DNA of 64,000 bases from Chloroflexota bacterium (GTDB lineage: Bacteria; Chloroflexota; Anaerolineae; Anaerolineales; Villigracilaceae). Location of the stretch: the NCBI GenBank assembly GCA_016223135.1, contig JACRPQ010000002.1:36626-100625 (forward strand), in the 5' to 3' direction. The first letter of the stretch is position 1. Every line of letters starts with the position of its first letter. Positions 25,009 to 34,308 of the stretch are shown piece after piece. The notes under the pieces are model-generated. The model worked only from the letters and a program-made list of their open reading frames with translations. It searched no databases and was not told the DNA's origin. A program made the translations under genes and the position numbers.

Positions 25009-26673
25009 TTAACTTGCGCCGCCCACCGGCGCGCCCGAATCGGAAGTTGCCCAAAACAGGTGCTGTAAGCCGACGTTGATGGCGGTCTTCGTCGTCGCCC
25101 AGTCGTAGGTCAACATTTTCAGATAAGTCAACATGGGACCCGGGCGGAATGCCCATTCGCGGAAGGCGCGTTTCTGCCAGTAGAGCAGTTTTTCGGCAGG
25201 CAGGTTGGGATAATCCAGCACGGTGCCTTTGTCCATGTCCACCTGTTCCCAGCGGGTGCCGGGGCGGAACCATTTGTTCTCGACTACTTCAAAGAAGAAC
25301 GGCGTGCCGGGATACGGCGCAGCGACGTGGAAGAGGGCGATGTCGAGCGGCAGTTTCTTGGCAAAGTCAATCGTCTGACGGATGGTTTCTTCCGTCTCGC
25401 CGGGCAAGCCGATGATGAAGTAGCCCCAGTTCATGATGCCGGCGTTCTTTGCCCAGCGCAGGGCGCGCTCGGCTTTATCGGGGTAGGCGCCCTTGCGGGC
25501 ATGTTTGAGGATTTGCTCATTGCCGCTTTCAATGCCCCACGAGATGAGGCGGCAGCCGGCTTTGCCCATCAAGTTCAGCATTTCCTCATCCACAAAGTCC
25601 ACGCGGCTGTTGCAGGTCCATTTGATTTTGATGTCCTCTTCGATCATGAGTTTGCACAGTTCGATGACCTGGTCGCGGTTGACGGTGAACAGGTCGGCGT
25701 ACATGTGGATGTTGTGGATGCCGAGTTTTTTCAACTGCCACAACTCTTCCATGATGAGTTTGGGCGAGCGGATGCGGGTGGAATACTGGTAACTGACGTG
25801 CTTGATACAGTAGGTGCAGCCCGCCGGACAGCCGCGGCTGGTGACGATGAAGGTGAACGGTCCCTTGATGTAGGGCATGCGATATTTCTGCAGGGGCAGA
25901 AGTTCGTGCATGGGGATGGGCATATCATCGAGGTCGGCGACGAAGGGACGCGGGAAGTTCAGTATGATTTCATCGCCCTTACGCCAGGCAATGCCCTTGA
26001 TGCCGTGCATGTTGACCGTGCCGTCCTCGTTCAGGGAAGGCTTGTAGGAGGGATCGGTCTTCTCGAACATCTTCTGGATGTGCGGCGAGCGCTGGTCGAA
26101 TTTGCCTTCGAGGTGATCGAGCAGGTCGCGGATGGTGAGGTCGGGTTCGCCGACCAGGGCAAAGTCGAGGCTGGGATAGGGGCGCATCGTTTCGACGGGG
26201 ATGGGGGTGATGTGCGTGCCAAAGGCAATGGTCTTTGCGCCGCGGGCATGCGCCAGGAAACAGCCATACATGTCGTTTTCGAGGGTGGGCGCGGTCAGCT
26301 GGGTCAGGTAATATTTGGGCTGGTATTTATCGAGCAGTTTTGTAAATTCGGGCCAGCCCATGCGCTCGGCGTTGCAGTCCACCACTTTGACCTTATACAC
26401 GGGGTGCAGGAGCGCTGCCATTTGCGCCAGCGAAACCTGGGGCCAGACCATGTTCTCGCGGGTGCGGCGTCCCACGCGGTGCTGGGTGCGAATCCAGAGT
26501 CCGCCGTCGGGGGTGGGAGGGTTGACGAGCATGATGTCCACCGCGTCGGGGGAGCGAGGCGCGGCGAGAAGTCCGTTGCGGACGATGGCGTCGGCGTTGG
26601 GGAAATCCACCATGCGCAGTTTGGGGGTCAGCCGGCTGCCCATGTTGACGGATTGGGGGTCGTTCGTTGTCAT
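25009..26673 (-). CDS. B12-binding-type radical SAM protein
   Basis: A 554-residue enzyme. The N-terminal half (45-200) has a cobalamin-binding-like fold start (DIMLVNPPTPDGG) but no clear DxHxxG motif, so cobalamin binding is uncertain. The radical SAM core begins with TSRGCPAGCTYC, giving the cluster cysteines C282, C286 and C289. Such enzymes generate a 5'-deoxyadenosyl radical and commonly methylate or rearrange unactivated carbons. Start: ATG with AAGGAG 8 nt upstream. The gene lies between the polyprenyl-type glycosyltransferase and the O-antigen ligase-like gene, so a modification of a sugar or of the lipid carrier is plausible. Product unknown. Confidence 0.83.
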   Translation of the reverse strand: MTTNDPQSVNMGSRLTPKLRMVDFPNADAIVRNGLLAAPRSPDAVDIMLVNPPTPDGGLWIRTQHRVGRRTRENMVWPQVSLAQMAALLHPVYKVKVVDCNAERMGWPEFTKLLDKYQPKYYLTQLTAPTLENDMYGCFLAHARGAKTIAFGTHITPIPVETMRPYPSLDFALVGEPDLTIRDLLDHLEGKFDQRSPHIQKMFEKTDPSYKPSLNEDGTVNMHGIKGIAWRKGDEIILNFPRPFVADLDDMPIPMHELLPLQKYRMPYIKGPFTFIVTSRGCPAGCTYCIKHVSYQYSTRIRSPKLIMEELWQLKKLGIHNIHMYADLFTVNRDQVIELCKLMIEEDIKIKWTCNSRVDFVDEEMLNLMGKAGCRLISWGIESGNEQILKHARKGAYPDKAERALRWAKNAGIMNWGYFIIGLPGETEETIRQTIDFAKKLPLDIALFHVAAPYPGTPFFFEVVENKWFRPGTRWEQVDMDKGTVLDYPNLPAEKLLYWQKRAFREWAFRPGPMLTYLKMLTYDWATTKTAINVGLQHLFWATSDSGAPVGGAS

Positions 26674-26737
26674 TGTATTATCTCCTTCTTACACTAACTT
26701 ACACTAAAGTTTTCCGCAGCCATTCACGCAGAAAGAC

Positions 26738-26753
26738 GGCGTTAGAGCACGCC
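26738..26753. repeat. Dispersed hairpin repeat (GGCGTTAGAGCACGCC)
   Basis: A single unit of the hairpin family found at 4810 and 10327, here GGCGTTAGAGCACGCC followed by GGTTATGCG. It lies in the short gap between the radical SAM gene and the end of the upstream glycosyltransferase gene. Confidence 0.55.
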
Positions 26754-26790
26754 GGTTATGCGTCTGGCGCAACCGATATACGGTTTACGA

Positions 26791-27987
26791 TTATGCGAGA
26801 CCCATGTCGTGCTTTGTGCGGATCTCGCGCTGGCTAAGTTCTTCGAGGATGCGCAGCAACAGCCAGTAAATAAACAGTTGAATGCCTGCCAAAAAGAGCA
26901 TGGCGCTCCCCAGCAGGTAAAACCACAGGCGGTCAATCTTCCAGCCGTTCATACCCAGCAGGAATGAGACCACCGCCACCAGCAAACCGAGCAGCATGGA
27001 GCCTCCGCCCATCCAGCCGAATTGCTGGTCGAGGGGCGTCTTGAAGATAGGCTTGCCGAACAATCCCTGGCGGATGGGGCGTTTGTAGAATAACGATACC
27101 AGATAGTTGAAGGTTACGCCCAACGCAAAGATGTTCAAGCCGGCGATGGATGAGACCATGGCGGTGAACAATGCCAGCACGCCCCAGGGTCCGAGTGTGG
27201 TCACACCGTTGAGGCGGATGATCAGCAGACCGAGGAAGATCAGCCCGGCAATGCCAATGCCGCCCAACCCCACCAGCCCGAGGATGCGCACGGGATTGTA
27301 GGACAAGGCTGTCCACACCATGCTTTGCAGGAAGATTTGCCCGTCGCGGATGACGCTCAGTTTGGAGCGCCCCACCCGCTCGCTGTAGGGGATGGGCACT
27401 TCGGTGATTTTGATGCCCTCGTGCAGGGCGCGGGTGCTCATGACCGGGGTCAGGTTCAAGCCATCGGGCAGGGGGTAGAGCTGCTCGAGGATTTCACGTT
27501 TGAAGACGCGCATGCCGCTGGCGCTGTCGGTCACTTTCTGCCGCCCCAAAAGGGAGAGCAGATTGGCAAAAAAGAAGTTGCCGACGCGCCGCGTGAGGGG
27601 CATTTTGCTGTCGGCGCCCGCCATGCGCGAGCCGATGACCAAGTCCGAGCCGTTGAGGGCAGACTGGCACAACTGGGGGAAATATTCCGGCGGATACGTG
27701 CCGTCGGCATCCAGGAAGCCGATGAGCTCGCCGCTGGCTTTGGAAAAGCCGGTCTTCAGCGCCGCGCCATAACCGCGATTCTTGGGGTGGCGGATCAAAT
27801 TGACGCCGGGGATGCCCTCGGCAACTTCAGCCGTTCTGTCCCTCGAACCGTCGTCCACCACGAGCAGTTCCAAGCGTTCCACGCCGACCGCTTTCAGCGC
27901 CGGCTCGACAGCGAGGACTCGTTCGGCAATCGCTTTGATGCCGTTTTCCTCGTTATATGCCGGAATGACTACAGATAATATTGTCAT
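26791..27987 (-). CDS. Polyprenyl-phosphate-type glycosyltransferase (GT2) with membrane domain
   Basis: A 398-residue protein with an N-terminal GT2 domain like dolichol-phosphate mannosyltransferase and ArnC: VVDDGSRD (43-50), [12 protein letters not shown] near 90-101, and [12 protein letters not shown]. The C-terminal 170 residues contain about four transmembrane helices, as in the DPM1/DpgS group that makes polyprenyl-phosphate-linked monosaccharides facing the periplasm. The ATG overlaps the stop of the upstream acyltransferase gene by 4 nt. It could supply a lipid-linked sugar for a side branch added after export. Confidence 0.87.
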   Translation of the reverse strand: MTILSVVIPAYNEENGIKAIAERVLAVEPALKAVGVERLELLVVDDGSRDRTAEVAEGIPGVNLIRHPKNRGYGAALKTGFSKASGELIGFLDADGTYPPEYFPQLCQSALNGSDLVIGSRMAGADSKMPLTRRVGNFFFANLLSLLGRQKVTDSASGMRVFKREILEQLYPLPDGLNLTPVMSTRALHEGIKITEVPIPYSERVGRSKLSVIRDGQIFLQSMVWTALSYNPVRILGLVGLGGIGIAGLIFLGLLIIRLNGVTTLGPWGVLALFTAMVSSIAGLNIFALGVTFNYLVSLFYKRPIRQGLFGKPIFKTPLDQQFGWMGGGSMLLGLLVAVVSFLLGMNGWKIDRLWFYLLGSAMLFLAGIQLFIYWLLLRILEELSQREIRTKHDMGLA

Positions 27988-28730
27988 AAGCCTCCATCCT
28001 TGATTGCATGAAAAATTTTTCTGTCAGGGTTGCTGACGGTTCCATTAATGGTTTTGATTGGTTTGGCGGGCACGCCGCCCACCACCGTATGCGGCGGCAC
28101 GTCTTTCGTCACCACGGCGCCCGCCGCCACCACCGCCCCCTTCCCTACCCGCACGCCGTCAGTGATGACCGCCCCGGCGCCCAGCCATACGTCGTCTTCG
28201 ATGACGATACCCTCGGCGGTGATGCCCTGCTCCACGAAGGGACGGTTCGGATCGTCGAAGACGTGGTTGACGGCGATGATTTGAGTGAAGGGCGAGGTGT
28301 AGACCCGGTCGCCGATTGTCACGCCGCCCTGCCCGCGAATGACGGAATATTCGCCCACCAGGCAGTCTTTGCCGATTTTGATGCGGGATTGCGGCATATC
28401 ACGGAAGTTGTACACGTGCAGAATGGCTCCGTGCATGACGATGGTGTTGTCGCCGATTTCGATGCCCTGCGGGCAGGCATGCAGGTAGGCGCCTTCGTCT
28501 ATGTACACGCCGTGTCCCAGTTTGATATGGCTGGCAAAGCGGATGCGGACGCCTTTTTCGATGGCGGCGAGTCCATCCATTTTGAGGATGAGGCGATAGA
28601 GCAATCCGCGCACGCCAATGCCGAGCAGGGTGGGAATCCAACCGAAGAGGAACAGAATGGTCTGTTCGTAGAAGTAGCGCGGGGTGGAGTCTGCCTGACG
28701 GCGGATGTAGAGGTGAAGTTTTTCAAGCAT
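27984..28730 (-). CDS. Acyltransferase with hexapeptide repeats (left-handed beta-helix)
   Basis: A 248-residue protein starting [12 protein letters not shown] at the ATG 28730; the frame is open upstream but that part is low-complexity and unlikely to be translated. From about residue 60 the sequence is a run of hexapeptide repeats ([55 protein letters not shown]) ending in [26 protein letters not shown], the classic end of the maltose/galactoside O-acetyltransferase group. NHVF contains the expected catalytic histidine. It likely O-acetylates a sugar of the glycan. It is divergent from gmhB across a 224-base gap. Confidence 0.87.
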   Translation of the reverse strand: MLEKLHLYIRRQADSTPRYFYEQTILFLFGWIPTLLGIGVRGLLYRLILKMDGLAAIEKGVRIRFASHIKLGHGVYIDEGAYLHACPQGIEIGDNTIVMHGAILHVYNFRDMPQSRIKIGKDCLVGEYSVIRGQGGVTIGDRVYTSPFTQIIAVNHVFDDPNRPFVEQGITAEGIVIEDDVWLGAGAVITDGVRVGKGAVVAAGAVVTKDVPPHTVVGGVPAKPIKTINGTVSNPDRKIFHAIKDGGL

Positions 28731-28942
28731 GGTTGGTTTGTGGCGTGCTCCGCCATTCCGACATGGCGCTGGGCGCTTCGGTGAGGGCGGGCGGATTTGC
28801 TGCGGGGCGTCTCCTGCCGGTGAAGGAGGAGCAGGCTGCGGGTAGGGTGAGGCGGAGCGTCCCGTGTTGTCATGTGTCGTCCAAGGCGGGTCATTCCGCT
28901 TTTGCGCGGGTAATGGCACGCTTAGTTGAAAAAGCCGAATAG

Positions 28943-28954
28943 TATAATGTCGGC
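28943..28954 (+). promoter_or_regulatory. Leaderless promoter of gmhB
   Basis: A perfect TATAAT (28943-28948) ends 6 nt before the gmhB ATG, so transcription should start at or very near the start codon. No good -35 hexamer is visible at the usual distance, and no Shine-Dalgarno site is present. Confidence 0.5.
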
Positions 28955-29512
28955 ATGTTTCCTGCTATTTTTCTCGATCGCGACGGCGTGTTGATTGAAA
29001 ATCGTCCCGATTATGTTCGGGAGTGGTCGCAGGTGAGTGTGTTTCCGAATGCGTTTCGTGCGTTGAGCGATGCCCGGCTCGATGGCTATAAGATTGTCAT
29101 CGTCACCAATCAGTCTGCAGTGGGGCGCGGCATCATTTCGCTGGAGACGGCTTGGGAAATCAATGACCGGCTGGTGCGTTTGATTCGCGCAGAGGGCGGC
29201 AGGGTGGACGGTGTGTATCTTTGCCCGCATGCTCCAGAGGAGGGGTGCGGGTGCCGTAAGCCGAAGCCGGGGTTGTTGCTGCAGGCGGCAAGGGAGTTGT
29301 CGCTGGATTTGAAACGTTCGTGGATGATCGGCGATGCGTGGAGCGATGTGCATGCAGGTCAGGCGGCAGGGGTGTACGGAACGATTTTGTTGAAGACCGG
29401 GCGCGGCGCGGAGCAATTGACGCTGCCCAAGCCGCCGAGCATGGCGGAGTATTTTGTTTGCGACGATTTGCCTCAAGCAATCGAGTTCATCCTGAAAGAG
29501 GACGGGCGGTAA
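28955..29512 (+). CDS. gmhB: D-glycero-D-manno-heptose 1,7-bisphosphate phosphatase
   Basis: A 185-residue HAD-family phosphatase. The catalytic motif FLDRDGVL places the nucleophile at D8 and the acid/base at D10; TNQSAVGRG is motif II; the zinc loop is C90, H92, C98 and C100 in [11 protein letters not shown], and MIGDAWSD is the metal-binding motif. GmhB removes the 7-phosphate from heptose bisphosphate. It is the only plus-strand gene in the first 34 kb apart from none other seen, and runs tail to tail with gmhA with only 3 nt between stop codons. With GmhA and the GHMP kinase it supports synthesis of an activated heptose. Confidence 0.9.
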   Translation: MFPAIFLDRDGVLIENRPDYVREWSQVSVFPNAFRALSDARLDGYKIVIVTNQSAVGRGIISLETAWEINDRLVRLIRAEGGRVDGVYLCPHAPEEGCGCRKPKPGLLLQAARELSLDLKRSWMIGDAWSDVHAGQAAGVYGTILLKTGRGAEQLTLPKPPSMAEYFVCDDLPQAIEFILKEDGR

Positions 29513-29515
29513 CAA

Positions 29516-30130
29516 TCAGTCAGCCGGCACTTCGGCGGAGAGTTTGGCGTCTGCCTGCGGCAGGCTGAGTCCGATAAAGGGTTGGTCTTTGATGGTGCGG
29601 ACAATCATGTGTTCGAGCATGAGGTGAATGTCTTCGACGTGTTCGATGATGTCGCTTGGGACGTGGATGTGCAGGTCCACGATTTGACCGAGACGTCCGC
29701 CGTTGAAGCCGGTGAAGCCGATGGTGGTAGCGCCATATTTGCGGGCTTCTTCGACGGCGTTGACGACGTTCTTGGAGTTGCCGCTGGCGGAGATGGCGAT
29801 GACCACGTCCGCGGGTTTGATGAGGTTGATCAATTGCTGAGAGAAGACGTTTTCGTAGCCTTCGTCGTTGGCGTAGGCGGAGAAGATTTCCATGTTATCC
29901 GCCAGTCCAATGGCGCGGAAGTGCGGCAGAGCAGGGTTGCGGGTGTTTTTGGCGAGGTCGCAAACGAAGTGGGAGGCGGTGGAGGCGGAGCCGCCGTTTC
30001 CCATGATGAAAACCTGATTGCCCTGCATGCGGGCGCGCTGGAGGGTGTAGATGACTTCTGCAATGAGCGGCTGGGGGAGTTTTCCCATGGTTTGTTGTAA
30101 CGTTGAAAGATAACGCTGGATGGGTTCCAT
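29516..30130 (-). CDS. gmhA: Phosphoheptose isomerase (SIS domain)
   Basis: A 204-residue SIS-domain protein starting at the ATG 30130, with GGAAGG 6 nt upstream; a longer frame to 30307 is unlikely. Motifs are FIMGNGGSASTASHF (42-56) and AISASGNSKNVV, which bind the sugar phosphate. GmhA converts sedoheptulose 7-phosphate to D-glycero-D-manno-heptose 7-phosphate, the first step of nucleotide-heptose synthesis. The gene follows the heptose kinase by 13 nt, so they form one unit. Its presence shows that the glycan probably contains heptose or a heptose-derived sugar. Confidence 0.9.
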   Translation of the reverse strand: MEPIQRYLSTLQQTMGKLPQPLIAEVIYTLQRARMQGNQVFIMGNGGSASTASHFVCDLAKNTRNPALPHFRAIGLADNMEIFSAYANDEGYENVFSQQLINLIKPADVVIAISASGNSKNVVNAVEEARKYGATTIGFTGFNGGRLGQIVDLHIHVPSDIIEHVEDIHLMLEHMIVRTIKDQPFIGLSLPQADAKLSAEVPAD

Positions 30131-30143
30131 ACTGACCTTCCTT

Positions 30144-31124
30144 TCATGAACGACGGTAATTGAAAATGATTTTGGTTCCATCCGATTCCAAACGGAAAGG
30201 GAGTTCCTGCAAGCCGCGCAGGGCGGCGCGGACCTTGCTTTGGCGTTCGTAAGGGACGTATAACAAAAGGAACCCCCCACCGCCCGCGCCGGCAATCTTG
30301 CCGCCAATGGCGCCGGCGCGCCGCGCGGTTTCGTACATTTCGTTGATTTGTCCGTTGCTGATGGTGCCAGCCAGCCGTTTTTTCAGTTCCCAGGATTGGT
30401 GCATGAGTTCGCCCAAGGCGTCGAAGTTTTCGGCTTCGAGGTAGGAACGCGCCTGGCAAGCCATGTGCTTGATTTCGCGCAGTTCCGTCAGGCGGTCTTT
30501 GATGTTGCTTTTTTGTTCCGAAAGAATGGTGGAGGCGCTGCGGCTGACGCCGGTGAAAAACAGCAGGAAGTTGTCGTTCAATGCCCGCCGCGCATCGGTG
30601 GAGATGTTGATTTTCTCCACTTTGACTTCTCCATCCTTCATGAATTCGATAAAGCGCAGCCCGCCGTAGGCGGCAATATACTGATCCTGCACGCCGATGG
30701 GTTTTTTCAGGGTTACGATTTCGATGGTGCATGCCTCACGCGCCAGCCGTTCGGCGGAAACGATCTCACCGAGGTATGCGTACATGGCGTGCAGAGCGCC
30801 GACGGTTACGGTGCTGGAGGAGCCCAGCCCGGAACCTTCGGAGGGGATGTCGCCCATCGTGGTAATCTCCACTCCGTTCCTAATACCGGTCAAGCGCAGC
30901 GCTTCACGGATCAACTCGTGTTGAATCTGGTCAATATTGTCCACCATTTCAGTGCGGGTATAGCCTACACGCAACTTGGTGTCGAAGCGTTCCTTGATGG
31001 TCAGGAAGATGAATTTGTCAATGGCAGAACTCAGCACACAGCCCCCCTCCTCCATGTAGTAGGAGGGGAAGTCGGTGCCGCCGCCAAAGAAACTGATACG
31101 GAGCGGAGTTTGAACGATGATCAA
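30144..31124 (-). CDS. hddA: GHMP kinase, D-glycero-D-manno-heptose 7-phosphate kinase-like
   Basis: A 326-residue GHMP kinase. Visible motifs are [18 protein letters not shown] at the start, the phosphate-binding loop GSGLGSSST (97-105) and a late glycine-rich [10 protein letters not shown]. HddA phosphorylates heptose 7-phosphate at C1 in the alpha form, leading to GDP-heptose used in capsules and S-layer glycans. The start codon is TTG and overlaps the epimerase stop by 4 nt. GmhA and GmhB are adjacent, which favours the heptose assignment over fucokinase. The guanylyltransferase HddC is not in this window. Confidence 0.85.
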   Translation of the reverse strand: MIIVQTPLRISFFGGGTDFPSYYMEEGGCVLSSAIDKFIFLTIKERFDTKLRVGYTRTEMVDNIDQIQHELIREALRLTGIRNGVEITTMGDIPSEGSGLGSSSTVTVGALHAMYAYLGEIVSAERLAREACTIEIVTLKKPIGVQDQYIAAYGGLRFIEFMKDGEVKVEKINISTDARRALNDNFLLFFTGVSRSASTILSEQKSNIKDRLTELREIKHMACQARSYLEAENFDALGELMHQSWELKKRLAGTISNGQINEMYETARRAGAIGGKIAGAGGGGFLLLYVPYERQSKVRAALRGLQELPFRLESDGTKIIFNYRRS

Positions 31125-32056
31125 GCGACGCGTTCCTTTTCTCTAAAGTAAGCGACCGTCCTTTCGAGCCCCTCCTCCAGCGAAAGCGTGGGCGTCCAGC
31201 CCAAGTCGCGTTTGGCTTTGGCGGCTTCGAGGTAGATGTGACGCGTCTCGCCGACCTTGGCGGGACCGTAGTTGGGCTGGAGGGGGTAGCCGGTCACTTT
31301 TGCCAGAGTATGGAAGATGTCGTTGACGGAGGTGGGACGTCCCCAGCCAATGTTGTAGATGCCGGGCTGGTGGTCCACCGTCACGGCGAGGTAGTTGGCA
31401 TAGGCGCAATCGCCCACATAGACGAAATCGCGGGTCTGTTCGCCGTCGCCGTTGATGGTGACCGGTTCGCCTGCCAGCATCTTGCCGGTGAAGATTGCCA
31501 CCACGCCCGCTTCGCCGTGCGGGTCCTGGCGGGGACCGTACACGTTGGGGTAGCGCAAGACGGTGTAGTTCAAGCCGTAATTGAAGTGATACATGAAGAG
31601 GTAATGTTCAACGGTGTGTTTGCTCGCGCCATATTGGCAGATGGGGTTGATGGGGTGCGCTTCATCGCAAGGGACGTATTCCGGCTCGCCGTAAACAGCG
31701 CCGCCGGTAGAGATGTAAACGAAGTGCTTGACGCCAAATTCCCTGGCGCATTCAATCAAGTTGATGGAGCCCAGAATGTTGACATCGGCGTCGAACAACG
31801 GCTGGGCAACCGAACGGCGGACATCCATCTGGGCGGCGTGATGGCTGATGTAATCCGGACGTTCCGCTTCGAAAATGCTGCGGACCTCGGGGCTGCGGAT
31901 GTCCATTTTGTAGAACTTCGCCCGCGGGTTGAGGTTCGATGCGCGTCCGGTGGAAAGGTCATCGAGGATGACTACTTCGTATCCTTTTTCAATGAACAAG
32001 TCCACCACGTGTGAACCAATGAAGCCGGCTCCGCCGGTAACCAGGATTTTTGCCAT
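31121..32056 (-). CDS. NAD-dependent sugar epimerase/dehydratase (GalE-like)
   Basis: A 311-residue extended short-chain dehydrogenase. The Rossmann motif GGAGFIG is at 8-14, the catalytic triad residues appear as S116 in YISTGG and Y142/K146 in YGASK. The family includes UDP-glucose 4-epimerase and related sugar nucleotide epimerases; [21 protein letters not shown] is typical. The ATG at 32056 is preferred over an upstream in-frame start at 32155. It overlaps the heptose kinase gene by 4 nt. It could act on UDP-hexose or on GDP-heptose; I cannot decide which. Confidence 0.87.
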   Translation of the reverse strand: MAKILVTGGAGFIGSHVVDLFIEKGYEVVILDDLSTGRASNLNPRAKFYKMDIRSPEVRSIFEAERPDYISHHAAQMDVRRSVAQPLFDADVNILGSINLIECAREFGVKHFVYISTGGAVYGEPEYVPCDEAHPINPICQYGASKHTVEHYLFMYHFNYGLNYTVLRYPNVYGPRQDPHGEAGVVAIFTGKMLAGEPVTINGDGEQTRDFVYVGDCAYANYLAVTVDHQPGIYNIGWGRPTSVNDIFHTLAKVTGYPLQPNYGPAKVGETRHIYLEAAKAKRDLGWTPTLSLEEGLERTVAYFREKERVA

Positions 32057-32088
32057 ATGTGTATGTGTTTCCTTTTGTGAGTGGATTT

Positions 32089-33603
32089 TTAGTAAGCCCC
32101 GCGGCTCTTGAGCACTGCAGGGATGGTTTGAAACAGAAGTTGAAGATCGAGCCAAATGCTCCAGTTGCGGATGTAATACATATCGAGGCGCACGCGTTCC
32201 TCATAGGAAATATCGGAGCGTCCGCTCACCTGCCAGACGCCGGTAATGCCCGGCAAAACCGTCAGCAGATTCAAGTCGAATTGTTTGTACATGGCAACTT
32301 CTTCCGGCGAAATCATGCGCGGTCCCACCAGGGACATTTCCCGTTTGAGGACGTTGAACAACTGTGGAAGTTCGTCCAGGCTGTACTTTCGCAGAAAGAC
32401 GCCGATGCGGGTCACGCGGGGGTCGTTTTTTAGTTTGTGGTTGCGCACCAGCTCCTCCTGCAATTCGGGGTGCTGCGCCAGCACTTCATCGCCATTGATA
32501 ACCATGGTGCGGAACTTATAGGCATAAAACTGTTTGCCGTTCAGCCCCATCACCCGCCGTTTGTGGATGATAGGTCCCGGAGAACTTAGTTTTACCAGGA
32601 TTGCCAGCACCAGCAACAGCGGAGAAAGCACCAACAGAGAAGCAATGGTCAGCACGTAATCCAGCAGGAATTTCAGAATTGTATCAGAGCCGGTCAAGCG
32701 CACCTTGTTGACGTACACAAGCGGCACGTAGGCGAACTCACTGACTGTCAAGCCGGTGGTGAGAATTTCATACAAGCCGGAGGACATGCGGATGTTGACC
32801 TTGTCGGACACGCCGTATTTTCGGAAAATTTCCAACAGATAATCTCTGGTGGAAATGGCGCTCGAAGCCAAAATCACTTCGCCGACGTTGTAGCGTTCGA
32901 TGATTTCGCCCAATTGTTCCACCGTTCCCAGCGAGACGAGATCATGGAAGAGAGGGAAGGTGGCGGGCGTCTTCTTGTCCACAAAACCGACCAGGTGCAA
33001 GCCGGAAGTCTGCCACTTCAGCAGTTGTTCCGCCAACCAGCGTCCTTCCTGGTTGGCGCCGACGATGACCGCCGGCGTGAGGAAAAATCCATAGCGGCGG
33101 AGGGCATAAATGGCGCGCCGCAGCCAAAAGCGCGCACCGGCAACAAACAAAAAATTAAATCCCCATGCCATGAACAGCCAGCCGCGCGCGATGAAGAGGG
33201 TGGTATCCACAAAGCCCGCAAAAATGATGAGCAGAAAGCCCGTCACAACGGAGCGGAATACCCCTGCATATTCCCGCGTCCCCCCCAGCAGGTTGTCTTT
33301 GGAATACAACCCGTTGAGGGCAAAAATTGACAGCCACAAAAACGGCATGGAATACAGCAGTATGCTATATGTCTTGAAAGAAACCGAGGCGTTCTGGTTG
33401 AACCAGCCGGCGAGGAATTTTGCCTCAAAACGCAGATAATATGCCAGCAGGAAAGCCGCGAAAGTCATCAAAGCATCCGAAAGGACAAGCACGGTAACGT
33501 ATAACAACCATTGCGTGCTTCTGGGGATCAATTCGTTTGCTTTTTTGATTTTCGTTGAAACAGCCATCCAGGGAAATCTTTCAATTTCTGAACGAATGCT
33601 CAT
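32089..33603 (-). CDS. Undecaprenyl-phosphate sugar phosphotransferase (WbaP/CpsE type)
   Basis: A 504-residue polytopic initiating transferase. Four or five transmembrane helices lie in residues 30-150, followed by a CoA-binding-like soluble domain with VIVGANQEGRWL, one more membrane segment near 300-325, and the C-terminal bacterial sugar transferase domain with KLSSPGPIIHKRRVMG, FYAYKFRTM and SLDELPQLFNVLKREMSLVG. It transfers a sugar 1-phosphate from UDP-sugar to undecaprenyl phosphate, the first committed step of glycan assembly. The ATG at 33603 has a purine-rich GGGAGAG site. It is the first biosynthetic gene after the antiterminator, as expected for the head of the operon. Confidence 0.92.
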   Translation of the reverse strand: MSIRSEIERFPWMAVSTKIKKANELIPRSTQWLLYVTVLVLSDALMTFAAFLLAYYLRFEAKFLAGWFNQNASVSFKTYSILLYSMPFLWLSIFALNGLYSKDNLLGGTREYAGVFRSVVTGFLLIIFAGFVDTTLFIARGWLFMAWGFNFLFVAGARFWLRRAIYALRRYGFFLTPAVIVGANQEGRWLAEQLLKWQTSGLHLVGFVDKKTPATFPLFHDLVSLGTVEQLGEIIERYNVGEVILASSAISTRDYLLEIFRKYGVSDKVNIRMSSGLYEILTTGLTVSEFAYVPLVYVNKVRLTGSDTILKFLLDYVLTIASLLVLSPLLLVLAILVKLSSPGPIIHKRRVMGLNGKQFYAYKFRTMVINGDEVLAQHPELQEELVRNHKLKNDPRVTRIGVFLRKYSLDELPQLFNVLKREMSLVGPRMISPEEVAMYKQFDLNLLTVLPGITGVWQVSGRSDISYEERVRLDMYYIRNWSIWLDLQLLFQTIPAVLKSRGAY

Positions 33604-33615
33604 TATTCTCTCTCC

Positions 33616-33670
33616 CTCTGCCTTCGCAGAGAAACGGTTACACAATAAACTATCATGGAGCAATCCCATG
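33616..33670 (-). promoter_or_regulatory. Leader hairpins upstream of the polysaccharide genes
   Basis: Two short hairpins lie in the 143-base leader between the RfaH-like gene and the first biosynthetic gene: CTCTGC-4 nt-GCAGAG (33616-33631), just before the ribosome-binding site, and CATGG-7 nt-CCATG (33654-33670). A NusG paralogue needs a recruitment signal such as an ops hairpin; these are candidates only, and no match to the Escherichia coli ops sequence is seen. Confidence 0.3.
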
Positions 33671-33746
33671 ACGCCTCGAAAAAATAAAAGTTACACGGAT
33701 TCTCAGGACGTTGCATCCCCATGACCTTTGGGCTGTCTGACAAATG

Positions 33747-34259
33747 TCAGGAACGCTTCACACGACGGATGTGCCTGCTTTCAATTTCCATCGGCATTTG
33801 CCTGCGCTGAAGCAGACTCAACAGCACGCGTACGCGCTCTTGCCCCGAAAGATGTGTATCGAAGACGGCTTCATAGCCGGCAAAGGGTCCCGCTTCGATT
33901 ACAACGACATCGCCGCGTTGGAAGTTGCTTTGCTGTTCGCGCAGGAGGGTGTTGTGTCGTTCGATTTGTTTTTTGAGGGCGGCAATCAACAGGTCAGGAA
34001 CAGAGGCGGGTTCTCCTCCAAAACTGACCACGCCCGAAGCGCCCGGCATCCAGTTCAAATCGGAGATGTTGACCGTCTCCAAATCCACATGCACAAACAA
34101 ATAGTTCGGAAAGTAGGGACGAAACTTGCGCGCCCGCGGGTTGACCGGCTTGACATGCAGAAGCGGGAAGAATACTTCCAAGCCATGTGCCTGAAGTTGA
34201 GCGGCAAGGAATTCCTCCTTGTTGGGTTTGCTGCGCATGGCATACCAGGAAACAGTCAT
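33747..34259 (-). CDS. Specialised NusG paralogue, RfaH/LoaP-like antiterminator
   Basis: A 170-residue protein. The NGN domain starts VSWYAMRSKPNKEEFLAAQL and continues with FRPYFPNYLFVHVDL; a KOW-type domain (FQRGDVVVIEAGPFAGYEAV) lies at about 114-135. General NusG is encoded separately at 62446-63213, so this is a paralogue. RfaH, LoaP and UpxY proteins bind RNA polymerase at the head of long polysaccharide operons and suppress termination. Its position directly upstream of the 33-kb glycan locus on the same strand fits that role. The start ATG at 34259 is preferred over 34271. A TATACT box lies at 34292-34287. Confidence 0.85.
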   Translation of the reverse strand: MTVSWYAMRSKPNKEEFLAAQLQAHGLEVFFPLLHVKPVNPRARKFRPYFPNYLFVHVDLETVNISDLNWMPGASGVVSFGGEPASVPDLLIAALKKQIERHNTLLREQQSNFQRGDVVVIEAGPFAGYEAVFDTHLSGQERVRVLLSLLQRRQMPMEIESRHIRRVKRS

Positions 34260-34308
34260 TCGGCGCACCACTCTTTCCGCATTGAAAGTATATCAGCCGC
34301 TCGAGGAT

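Noticed and set aside
33604..33746. E. coli-type ops element for the RfaH-like protein.
   Set aside because: No match to GGCGGTAGCNTG on the transcribed strand; only generic small hairpins are present.
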